Assembly: GCA_034433515.1 (NCBI GenBank)
Contig: DAOUAL010000002.1
Location: 23,142-87,141 of the forward strand
Length of the DNA: 64,000 nt
Reading direction: 5' to 3'
Origin: DAOTXS01 sp034433515
Lineage (GTDB): Bacteria; Chloroflexota; Anaerolineae; UBA4142
In this document: piece by piece, positions 49,697 to 56,623 of the stretch
Layout: the number at the start of each line of letters is the position of its first letter
How positions within the stretch are numbered: position 1 is the stretch's first letter
Notes under the pieces: generated by a model
The model's input: the letters and a program-made list of their open reading frames with translations, nothing else
The model's database searches: none
What the model was told of the DNA's origin: nothing
Program-made: the position numbers and the translations under genes

Positions 49697-49728
49697 GACG
49701 TTTACGTTTCGGCGAAAACGTAAAACGC
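49697..49728. repeat. TTTACG/CGTAAA word-repeat hairpin
   Basis: GACGTTTACGTTTCGGCG and AAAACGTAAAACGC pair as GTTTACGTTT/AAAACGTAAAAC. The same word is used in the hairpin at 58417-58459. Confidence 0.7.
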
Positions 49729-49732
49729 AACT

Positions 49733-50077
49733 CTATTCCTGTGCGATCACACCCAGCCGCGCCAATTCACTGACCACCTTGAAGGTTGTGTGCGGCGTAG
49801 CGAGCAAAGGAATGTTTTCAGCATTTGCGCGCGCAATCACCTCGGCGGGAATTGTTGCGCCCTCGGGTACAATGACAGCGCCAAGTTCCAAGAGTGTGGC
49901 AACTGCAATCACATTCGGATGCGCTTGCAAGGTTATCCACACATTTCCGCGTTTGGCTCGTGCCATCACGCATGAGAGCAGATCGGCGCAGTAACCGCCG
50001 GTGATTTCGCAATCGAGTGCCGCTTGTCCCGCGACGACTTGCAAACCCAATTCATCAACAACGTGACTAACTTTCAC
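49733..50077 (-). CDS. DRTGG domain protein (first)
   Basis: The 114-aa protein matches the stand-alone DRTGG/HPr-kinase N-terminal-like domain: ITGGYCADLLSCVMARAKRG, VWITLQAHPNVIAVATLLEL and IPLLATPHTTFKVVSELARL. It starts at GTG 50077 with AAAGG and overlaps the CBS/anti-sigma gene by 11 nt. The domain is thought to be a ligand sensor; no catalytic residues are visible. Confidence 0.85.
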   Translation of the reverse strand: MKVSHVVDELGLQVVAGQAALDCEITGGYCADLLSCVMARAKRGNVWITLQAHPNVIAVATLLELGAVIVPEGATIPAEVIARANAENIPLLATPHTTFKVVSELARLGVIAQE

Positions 50078-51035
50078 GATTGCCTTTCTGGGGCTCGCGA
50101 TTATTAACGGACGGTAATCCTCCGGTATGTAAAAGAATCGTGATTTCCAAGGTTGTGCCGCGCCCCAGCTCTGATACTAGGTGCATCTGGTCGGCGCACT
50201 TGCGAATGTTCTTTAGCCCCATTCCGCCGCCAAACCCCATTTTTCTGATTTCCGGCGGTGTGGTCGAATAGCCGTGTTCCTCTAACGCGCGGCGTACATC
50301 GGCGATGCCGGGACCGTCATCTTCAACCGTCAATTTCAATTGTGCCGCGTCCACCTCCGCGGTAATCATACCGCCGTGATCGGTATGGATGATGAGATTC
50401 ATCTCGGCTTCGTATGAGGCGATGGCGGCGCGGCGCACAATCTGCGGATCGGCGCCCAAACGCGTCAACGCGCGCTTGATCCGACTCGATGCTTGACCTC
50501 CGTGCGTAAAATCGCGCGGGGCAACTTTGTAGCGCAGGATGAGACTCGTGTCATCGGATTCCACATCGCGAAAGATGTGGCTGGCACGATAACGCGCAAT
50601 CTCTTCATCTTGGGTTTCTGCCTGAACTTCATTCAATAATCCACGCGTGATGTCGCCTTTGGTCAAAATTCCAACCAATTGTCCCCACGCGTTGACGACC
50701 GGCAACCGACCAACGCCGGTCTGTTGGAACTTGAGCATCGCGGTATCCACGCTGTCGGTTTCTCGGATCGTAATGATCTGGGTGCTCATCCGCTCGCCGA
50801 CCGTCGTGTTGATTGCTCCTTGTTCAAAGGAACGCAACAAATCTTCGATGCTGAACACGCCAACCAGATTACCGTCATCATCTACGACCGGCACCCCGCT
50901 AATCCGACGTTGGCGCATCATCTCTTTGACAGTCAGCAAAGCAGTCGAAGGGGTAACAGCAATCACTTCGCGGGGCATCACCTGACTCACGCGAAATTCA
51001 AGTTTTTGGACGCGCGTGATTTCTTGGACCACCAC
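50067..51035 (-). CDS. CBS-pair protein with C-terminal anti-sigma-type HATPase domain
   Basis: The 322-aa protein has two CBS motifs (about 18-75, ISGVPVVDDDGNLVGVFSIE; about 82-140, GRLPVVNAWGQLVGILTKGD), a linker and an RsbW-like ATPase domain (about 185-300) with N box IASYEAEMNLIIH, G1 EDDGPGIADV and MGFGGGMGLKNIRKC. It looks like an adenylate-sensing serine kinase or anti-sigma regulator. The start is GTG 51035, inside the 3' end of the second DRTGG gene (49-nt overlap). Its ATPase domain is intact, unlike the broken gene at 47871-48348. Confidence 0.87.
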   Translation of the reverse strand: MVVQEITRVQKLEFRVSQVMPREVIAVTPSTALLTVKEMMRQRRISGVPVVDDDGNLVGVFSIEDLLRSFEQGAINTTVGERMSTQIITIRETDSVDTAMLKFQQTGVGRLPVVNAWGQLVGILTKGDITRGLLNEVQAETQDEEIARYRASHIFRDVESDDTSLILRYKVAPRDFTHGGQASSRIKRALTRLGADPQIVRRAAIASYEAEMNLIIHTDHGGMITAEVDAAQLKLTVEDDGPGIADVRRALEEHGYSTTPPEIRKMGFGGGMGLKNIRKCADQMHLVSELGRGTTLEITILLHTGGLPSVNNREPQKGNRES

Positions 51036-51391
51036 GTTGCTCTAATCAACCCGGCGGGCGGGCTGAATCCCTGCCGCGTACAACTTGCCACACGCTTCAT
51101 CCCTAAGCGAGTGATGATCAATGGAATACCAGTCTCTTGGGCAAGCTGGATGGTATTTTCATCGGGCATCTTGTTCTTGACAAACAGCACACCGGCGGCA
51201 TCTACCATCTCAGCGGTGCGAACGACTTGGGGGTTTGAAATTTCTGTGATGATCAATGTGATGTGAGGTTTAGCATGAGCGAGGACATCGCTGAGCAGGG
51301 CGGTTTCAAAACCATACTCAACTTCGCGCGCGTGATTGAATTCGTTCAGCGCGCGACCACCAACTACTTGAATGACTTGACCAAGCCGCAT
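50987..51391 (-). CDS. DRTGG domain protein (second)
   Basis: The 134-aa protein has the DRTGG fold signature GFETALLSDVLAHAKPHITL, ITEISNPQVVRTAEMVDAAG and IPLIITRLGMKRV. It starts at ATG 51391 (AGGAG 8 nt before). The last 17 residues lie in the overlap with the CBS gene and read WWSKKSRASKNLNFA, which may be a tail of little importance. It is the first gene of the 15-kb array, which suggests a sensing role for the whole unit. Confidence 0.83.
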   Translation of the reverse strand: MRLGQVIQVVGGRALNEFNHAREVEYGFETALLSDVLAHAKPHITLIITEISNPQVVRTAEMVDAAGVLFVKNKMPDENTIQLAQETGIPLIITRLGMKRVASCTRQGFSPPAGLIRATWWSKKSRASKNLNFA

Positions 51392-51435
51392 CGCTTGCTC
51401 CTGGTAGCCACGAGGGCAGTGTATGAATGACAAAA

Positions 51436-51543
51436 CTAGTGCAGCAACATGAAAAAGTTGCACACCAGCCTTACGCTGAGATGCGAGCAAATTGGGGTTA
51501 GAATTTTGGTTGCCCCCGCACTTTCATGTTGATGCACTACTAG
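51436..51543. mobile_element. MITE-like element, family A, copy 2
   Basis: This 108-nt element has ends CTAGTGCAGCAACATGAAA and GCACTTTCATGTTGATGCAC plus TACTAG. It lies in the 5' leader of the array, between the promoter at 51784-51812 and the DRTGG gene, so it is transcribed and could fold in the mRNA. The rest of 51544-51783 holds no gene. Confidence 0.8.
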
Positions 51544-51783
51544 TCGCGTCCGCTTGTTCGACACGACTTGTGTACGAGGAAAATTATAACGAATTCAAGT
51601 CTAAATCAGGTCCAAACGTGGTCAAAGAGGGGTAAAAAGCAAATAAGAAACCGAGTACGCCCCATTAGAACAGTGCCAGTTGGCGTGTTGGCGAACAACC
51701 ATCGAGCAAAATAAATGGAGCCGCGCGTTTTTCATCTGCGCCAAGCGGTAGAAGGCGAGTTTGGGGATGCATGCACTAAGGAT

Positions 51784-51812
51784 AGTATAACGAACAATAG
51801 TTCTATTGTCAA
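51784..51812 (-). promoter_or_regulatory. Perfect promoter with dyad operator for the 15-kb array
   Basis: On the - strand TTGACA (51812-51807), 17 nt, TATACT (51789-51784). The dyad ACAATAG-TT-CTATTGT (51794-51809) covers the spacer and part of the -35. Each arm is 7 bp and perfect. A repressor bound there would block RNA polymerase. The leader to the first start codon is about 385 nt and includes a family A element. Confidence 0.8.
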
Positions 51813-51820
51813 GCCGAAAA

Positions 51821-51854
51821 CAAACAGCCGCCGATTTGTCTCGGTGGCTGTTTG
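51821..51854 (-). terminator. Terminator after cspA
   Basis: CAAACAGCCGCCGA and TCGGTGGCTGTTTG form a 14-bp stem with a 6-nt loop, followed by TTTTCGG on the - strand. It isolates cspA from the array promoter next to it. Confidence 0.88.
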
Positions 51855-51889
51855 CTTCGTGAAGGACTTGCCTAGAATCGGATAAAGAA

Positions 51890-52102
51890 TTAGGCCAGTT
51901 TCACTACATTGGCGGCTTGGGGACCCTTGGGGCTGTCTTCAATGGTGAATTCCACCTTGTCGCCTTCGTTCAAGGTCTTGTAGCCCTCCATGTTGATCGC
52001 GGAAAAGTGGACAAAGACATCTTTACCGCCTTCGCGTGCGATAAAGCCAAACCCTTTGGCGCTGTTGAACCACTTGACCGTGCCTTGGATGCGCTCCGGC
52101 AT
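51890..52102 (-). CDS. cspA: Cold shock protein
   Basis: The 70-aa protein is a full cold shock domain with RNP1 KGFGFIAREG and RNP2 VFVHFSAI. It binds single-stranded RNA and DNA as an RNA chaperone. It is monocistronic: own promoter, a ~135-nt leader with a stable hairpin, and a terminator. Confidence 0.96.
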   Translation of the reverse strand: MPERIQGTVKWFNSAKGFGFIAREGGKDVFVHFSAINMEGYKTLNEGDKVEFTIEDSPKGPQAANVVKLA

Positions 52103-52161
52103 TTGTGTTTACACCCCCCTTCTGTAGCAAACATTGATCGAGGGACGGCGTTCAAAGACGA

Positions 52162-52196
52162 ATCGCCAAGGCCTCGTAAGTTCTTGCCTTGGCGAT
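52162..52196 (-). promoter_or_regulatory. Leader hairpin of cspA mRNA
   Basis: ATCGCCAAGGC and GCCTTGGCGAT form a perfect 11-bp stem with a 13-nt loop between the transcription start (about 52237) and the start codon. No T-run follows, so it is not a terminator. Long structured leaders control csp mRNAs by temperature in other bacteria. Confidence 0.6.
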
Positions 52197-52243
52197 CCAC
52201 ACGCTACAACACCAGACGCACACTTACCGTACCCTGCACATTT

Positions 52244-52272
52244 ATTATCACACAAACCCGGGCTGTTGTCAA
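52244..52272 (-). promoter_or_regulatory. Promoter of cspA
   Basis: On the - strand TTGACA (52272-52267), 17 nt, GATAAT (52249-52244). It lies just after the stop of the stomatin gene. Confidence 0.8.
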
Positions 52273-52294
52273 GGATTTTTCAGGTTAAATTTTC

Positions 52295-53185
52295 TCAACC
52301 TGATTTCTTTTCCTCGGCGGTTTCTGCCGCGTAACCAATGAAGGGTTTGAGCAAAGTCGTGAATTCGGCGGGGAAGACGAACTTGGTAGCAGGGCTGGCG
52401 CCCAGTGCCTTGAGCGTATCGAGATACTGGAGCGACATGGTTTTGGCGTCAATCCCTTTGGCGGCGTTAAAGATCGTTTGCAGCGCTTGGGCGTACCCTT
52501 CGGCTTGCAAGATGCGCGCTTGACGCTCCCCTTCGGCACGCAGGATGGCGGACTGTTTTTCGCCTTCGGCGACGGTGATCGCGGCTTGTTTCTTGCCATC
52601 GGCTTCGGTGACGACCGCGCGGCGCGTGCGTTCAGCGGACATTTGACGCGTCATCGCTTCTTGGATTTCGCGCGGCGGCAAAATCTCGCGAATTTCGACG
52701 GCGGTTATTTTGATGCCCCACCGCTCGGTAACTTCGTCGAGTTTGGTGCGTAGCGAGGTGTTGATACGTTCGCGTTGTGCCAAAACATCGTCCAACAAAA
52801 TATCGCCGATGACCGCGCGCAAGGTGGTCATAGCAATCCCTTGCGATGCGCCGGCAAAATTCTGCACTTGGATTACGCTGGCAACCGGATCAACGACTTT
52901 GTAGTAGATGAGAAAATCCACCGAGATGGAGGCATTGTCTTTGGTGATGGTGGTTTGCGCCGGCACTTCAAGGAATTGCTCGCGCAAATCCACCCAGTTC
53001 GCGGTCTCGATAAAGGGCCACAGCAAGACCAAGCCCGGTCCGCGTTGCCCCACGCACTTGCCCAGCCGAAACACCACGAGCCGTTGATACTCGCGCACGA
53101 TCTTGATCGCCATGGATAATACCACGATCAAGAAGAGCACAATGAAAAATGCCAAGCACGAGATTAACGCTAAGGTTTGTTGCAT
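52295..53185 (-). CDS. Stomatin/prohibitin-like (SPFH) membrane protein
   Basis: The 296-aa protein has an N-terminal helix (LALISCLAFFIVLFLIVVL), the SPFH domain (about 28-195; YQRLVVFRLGKCVGQRGPGL, PAQTTITKDNASISVDFLIY) and an Ala/Glu-rich coiled coil (AEGEKQSAILRAEGERQARI) before a short tail. The start ATG 53185 has AGAGGAGG. It is of the slipin type that works with NfeD membrane proteases; the nfeD gene lies upstream on the same strand. Confidence 0.93.
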   Translation of the reverse strand: MQQTLALISCLAFFIVLFLIVVLSMAIKIVREYQRLVVFRLGKCVGQRGPGLVLLWPFIETANWVDLREQFLEVPAQTTITKDNASISVDFLIYYKVVDPVASVIQVQNFAGASQGIAMTTLRAVIGDILLDDVLAQRERINTSLRTKLDEVTERWGIKITAVEIREILPPREIQEAMTRQMSAERTRRAVVTEADGKKQAAITVAEGEKQSAILRAEGERQARILQAEGYAQALQTIFNAAKGIDAKTMSLQYLDTLKALGASPATKFVFPAEFTTLLKPFIGYAAETAEEKKSG

Positions 53186-53349
53186 ACCATCCTCCTCTGA
53201 AAATAGGTTGGTAGTCGCGCGATTCATCGCGCAGACGATCAAGCGCCGTACTACGACCTCACGCGCTTATTTTTATCTCTCGGCGGGTGCACCGAAGGCG
53301 AATGAACAACTCTTTTGATTCAAGCCAGTCCTATGGGCGTTGCCTTAGC

Positions 53350-53458
53350 CTAGTGCAACAACATGAAATAGTTGCATACCAGACGGATGGGAAGACGTTG
53401 ACAGACGTGGCTAAAAATCGAGTTTTCACCACGCACTTTCATGTTGTTGCACTACTAG
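53350..53458. mobile_element. MITE-like element, family A, copy 3
   Basis: This 109-nt element has ends CTAGTGCAACAACATGAAA and TTTCATGTTGTTGCACTAC plus TAG. It lies between nfeD and stomatin genes in a 470-nt gap that also holds the family B copy 53558-53640 and no gene. Confidence 0.85.
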
Positions 53459-53557
53459 AATTCGCACCTGCGCTGTCAAATAGGCAATGTGGCTAGCCCA
53501 GCCGCTCAAGGCACGCCCCATTCTTATTGGTCAGGCGAAGGTGCGAAAGCGAGACTT

Positions 53558-53640
53558 GGCATTTGAAAAATTCAAAAATGCCTTGACTGCTCGTAGGGCA
53601 AATTTGCAAATTTGCCCTACAACAACCAAGATTCAAATGC
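53558..53640. repeat. Short TIR element, family B, copy 2
   Basis: It begins GGCATTTGAAAAATTC and ends CCAAGATTCAAATGC, and carries the palindrome GTAGGGCAAATTTGC/GCAAATTTGCCCTAC in the centre. It is the inverse of the copy at 22875-22950 with similar spacing between shared blocks. Confidence 0.75.
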
Positions 53641-53655
53641 ACTCTTAGGGCGCTA

Positions 53656-54975
53656 TTATTTCTTGACGACCTGCAAACGCAACCCTTCTACCTTGACGAC
53701 CTTGATCGGCTCCCCGTTCATAATCGAGCCGTCCAACGATTCTGCGCTCCATTCTTCGCCTTTAACCCGGACCATTCCACGTGGCGTGAGATCAGAGATG
53801 GCGATCCCGGGGACACCCACCAACGATTCTACCCCGCTCACGACCGGGAAATTGCGAGCGCGCACCGCCGCACCCAGCAACAAGACGAAAAAGCCTGCCA
53901 TCAGCAATCCCAGCACAATGATCACCACCGGCGAAATTTCCACGCGTTCCAACACCGGCATGGTGGGCGAGGGAGGGGTAAAGGGCGTGAACAACAAGAG
54001 TGCGCCGAGGATAAACATCACCACCCCACCAACGGTTAGCGCAAAGCCGGTGACTTTGACATCCAGGATGAACATGATGACCGAGAGGACAATCAGAATA
54101 ACGCCGCCCCAGTTGACCGGCAAGTTTCCTAGTGCGACAAACGCCAACACCAAACAGATTCCGCCCACAATCGCTGGAATGGTCGCGCCGGGATTGTAGA
54201 GTTCAACCGCAATGGCGAGCAAACCGATTTGCAAGAGAATCAGCGCAATCGTGGGATCCACCAAGGTATGCAAAAAGAGTTCGGCAAAGTTCATATCCAC
54301 GTAATTGACGCCGATTTGTTTGGTATGCAATGTAACTTCACCGATGACGGTCTTGACGGTTTTGCCATCCACCTGATTCAACAAATCGTTGACATTGTTG
54401 GCGATCAAATCAATGACCTTGAGATCGTACGCTTCTTGGGCGGTGGCGGCGACGCTACTCTTGACCGCGTTGGCTGCCCATTCGGCGTTGCGTCCGCGCG
54501 CACGGGCAATGTTTTGAATGATCGAGACGGAAAAGTTGGTGATCTTGTCACGCTCATCGCTGGAAAGCTCTTCGCCGCCCGCACTGACCGGATGCGCCGC
54601 GCCAATCGTCGTGTTGGGCGCCATCGCCGCGATGTTGCCTGCCAAGGTGATGAACGTACCGGCAGAACCTGCCCATGCCCCTTGCGGATACACAAAGACG
54701 ATAGTAGGCACACGCGCGTTGAGCATCCGCGAGGTAATGTTATTCATCGCATTGAGCGAGCCGCCGGGCGTATTCAAGAGGATGATGACGGCTTGCGCGC
54801 CGTCTTGTTCGCTGAGACTGATGCCGCGATTGATATACCCTTCGTTCCAGGTATCAATAGCGCCCGAAACGCTGAGCACATTCACATGCGCGCCGGCTTG
54901 GGCGCGAGCCACGATGGGAAGACTCAACGCCAACACAATCCATCCAATTGCCAGGACACGCATTGTTTTCAACAT
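53656..54975 (-). CDS. nfeD: NfeD family membrane-bound serine protease
   Basis: The 439-aa protein has a signal peptide, a ClpP-class protease domain (about 25-220; catalytic Ser in AWAGSAGTF, Lys in SSDERDKITN; LLNTPGGSL), four or five helices (about 235-365) and a C-terminal NfeD OB-fold (about 370-435, LVGVPGIAISDLTPRGMVRV). This is the long NfeD form. It cleaves hydrophobic segments of membrane proteins, stomatin among them. The start ATG 54975 follows GAGG. Confidence 0.94.
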   Translation of the reverse strand: MLKTMRVLAIGWIVLALSLPIVARAQAGAHVNVLSVSGAIDTWNEGYINRGISLSEQDGAQAVIILLNTPGGSLNAMNNITSRMLNARVPTIVFVYPQGAWAGSAGTFITLAGNIAAMAPNTTIGAAHPVSAGGEELSSDERDKITNFSVSIIQNIARARGRNAEWAANAVKSSVAATAQEAYDLKVIDLIANNVNDLLNQVDGKTVKTVIGEVTLHTKQIGVNYVDMNFAELFLHTLVDPTIALILLQIGLLAIAVELYNPGATIPAIVGGICLVLAFVALGNLPVNWGGVILIVLSVIMFILDVKVTGFALTVGGVVMFILGALLLFTPFTPPSPTMPVLERVEISPVVIIVLGLLMAGFFVLLLGAAVRARNFPVVSGVESLVGVPGIAISDLTPRGMVRVKGEEWSAESLDGSIMNGEPIKVVKVEGLRLQVVKK

Positions 54976-55002
54976 CTGACACCTCAAATCCTAGAGAACA
55001 CC

Positions 55003-56244
55003 CTATGGAACCTTTTGCCAATCCACAACCAAATAACACCCCGGGTTGGTGCCGCCGGGATAGTGGACGTCCACCACTCGACTCACCGGCGTTTTGCCGT
55101 CTAGGTTCAGGATAAGCAAATGAAAGATGCCGGCGTCTTTGCCTAACTGAAATTGATATTGTCCGTTGGCGTTCGTTTTGGTGGTCGTCAAGGGAATGCC
55201 ATCCGTGTAATAGCCCACCGTCACACCGGTCATGGCTCGCCCTTGCACATCGCGCATTACGCCCAAAATACTTCCTGTGCCTGTGCAGGGCTTGTCGTTG
55301 GCGACCGAAATCTTCCACGTAAAAGCATCGAGGTTGATAACAGTGGGCGTAGGTGTAGCGACCAGAGCTTGCCGACACAACAAGGCAGCTTGACTTCGTT
55401 TTTGCGCCACTACCGCATCGGCGAAGAGATTCAAGGCATTGGTATAGTCGCGTTCAGCCAGGCAGGGCGAATTTTGTTTGGCGGCGGCATCGGCATAATT
55501 CACGTACGCTTCAAAGAGACGTCGTTTGACATCGTCATAATTAGGGTCTTGTTGATAGAGCGCCAAGAAATTCTTGATGGCGGTTTGCCAGTTGTAGCCA
55601 ACGGCTTGCTGACCTTCGAGATACAACACCGCGAGATCACGTTGGCGTACCACTTCGGGATCGCGCCGAATCGTCAAGGCTGATTCAAATCGCCCGCGTG
55701 CGAGTTCGATTTGCCCCGCTTCGACAGCGGCTCGTCCCCCACCAACGTACGCTTGATACAACAAATCGGCAACTTGATTGGCACGATAATCCGACTTGAG
55801 GGTGCGTAGTTGTTCCAACCGCGTGATTGCATCGCCCCATTCTTTTTGGGCGATCAACGCCCGCGCTTCATTGAACAAGGTACTGGCAATGCGATCTTCT
55901 TGTGTGCCCGACGTGCTATTGGCATTGAGCATCAACTCGTTCAATTTTTGCCTTGCCGGCTCAAAATTGCTGTCGTACTTGAGTGCGATCTCAAATTCGG
56001 TTCGGGCAAGTTCTGGATAATTTTCGGCGAGAAAACCCAGTCCACGATTAAAGTGGAGGATGGCAGTTTCGTGGTTTTGGGCTTGCAACTCTTGATAACC
56101 CACGAGCAATCCCAAACCCCCTGGCACGAGCAACGCTCCCGACACACACGCCAACAAGGATAGGAACAAAAAGAGCAAGACCCAAAAGCGATGAGGTGTC
56201 GGCTCCGACAAGGATTGATTTTCCCAGTAAAAATCGTGCTGCAT
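55003..56244 (-). CDS. Membrane-anchored TPR protein with C-terminal carboxypeptidase-regulatory-like domain
   Basis: The 413-aa protein has one helix (about 18-42), TPR-like helical repeats (about 50-290: AILHFNRGLGFLAENYPELA, ARTEFEIALKYDSNFEPARQ, AITRLEQLRTLKSDYRANQV) and a beta domain (about 320-400; GSILGVMRDVQGRAMTGVTV, TTKTNANGQYQFQLG). The function is unknown; it probably scaffolds an extracytoplasmic assembly. Its start codon is 11 nt after a perfect -10 box, so the mRNA is likely leaderless. nfeD follows 27 nt later. Confidence 0.8.
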   Translation of the reverse strand: MQHDFYWENQSLSEPTPHRFWVLLFLFLSLLACVSGALLVPGGLGLLVGYQELQAQNHETAILHFNRGLGFLAENYPELARTEFEIALKYDSNFEPARQKLNELMLNANSTSGTQEDRIASTLFNEARALIAQKEWGDAITRLEQLRTLKSDYRANQVADLLYQAYVGGGRAAVEAGQIELARGRFESALTIRRDPEVVRQRDLAVLYLEGQQAVGYNWQTAIKNFLALYQQDPNYDDVKRRLFEAYVNYADAAAKQNSPCLAERDYTNALNLFADAVVAQKRSQAALLCRQALVATPTPTVINLDAFTWKISVANDKPCTGTGSILGVMRDVQGRAMTGVTVGYYTDGIPLTTTKTNANGQYQFQLGKDAGIFHLLILNLDGKTPVSRVVDVHYPGGTNPGCYLVVDWQKVP

Positions 56245-56255
56245 AGTTCAGGTTT

Positions 56256-56284
56256 ATTATAGCCCGTTATTCACAAATAATCAA
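56256..56284 (-). promoter_or_regulatory. Promoter of the TPR gene, probably leaderless transcript
   Basis: On the - strand TTGATT (56284-56279), 17 nt, TATAAT (56261-56256), then 11 nt to ATG with no ribosome site. Confidence 0.7.
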
Positions 56285-56299
56285 TTTGTCCAAACAACC

Positions 56300-56557
56300 G
56301 GGTGTAATTCACTTTGGGGGACAGATTTGTTTCGTGCTTGAACCTGAATTTTGCACCTTCGCTAGTGGAATAGCCCCACCCCCTGATCCCCTCCCCACGC
56401 CGCTTTACGGCGTAGGGAGGGGGATGAGAGGGGGGAACATCCCACGGCGACGTGCGAAAAACAAGTTGAGGGTCAAAAACAGATGCGATTCACGCCTACT
56501 TGACATCAAACGGGTGGTATGCGGGCGCCAAGTTCCCCCCGAAAGTGAATTACACCC
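56300..56557. mobile_element. ~260-nt element with 22-nt inverted ends and a C-rich hairpin
   Basis: The left end GGGTGTAATTCACTTTGGGG and the right end CCCCGAAAGTGAATTACACC are inverse copies. The inside carries CCCCCTGATCCCCTCCC paired with GGGAGGGGGATGAGAGGGGG around CACGCCGCTTTACGGCGTA. The words CCAAACAACCGG occur on both sides (56290-56301 and 56563-56574), as a target duplication might, though 6 nt separate the right copy from the end. No ORF is supported. Confidence 0.65.
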
Positions 56558-56584
56558 CACAGCCAAACAACCGGCTGGATGTTT

Positions 56585-56613
56585 TTGACACCGGTGGCAC
56601 TGTGCGCTAGAAT
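56585..56613 (+). promoter_or_regulatory. Promoter of the glycosyltransferase gene, leaderless
   Basis: TTGACA (56585-56590), 17 nt, TAGAAT (56608-56613). The first in-frame ATG (56612) overlaps the -10, so the start must be ATG 56624, 10 nt after the box. Confidence 0.8.
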
Positions 56614-56623
56614 GCCCTTGTCC

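Noticed and set aside
51544..51783. tRNA or small RNA gene in the gap before the array
   Set aside because: No T-loop consensus, cloverleaf pairing or terminator was found; only the promoter and a family A element are supported.
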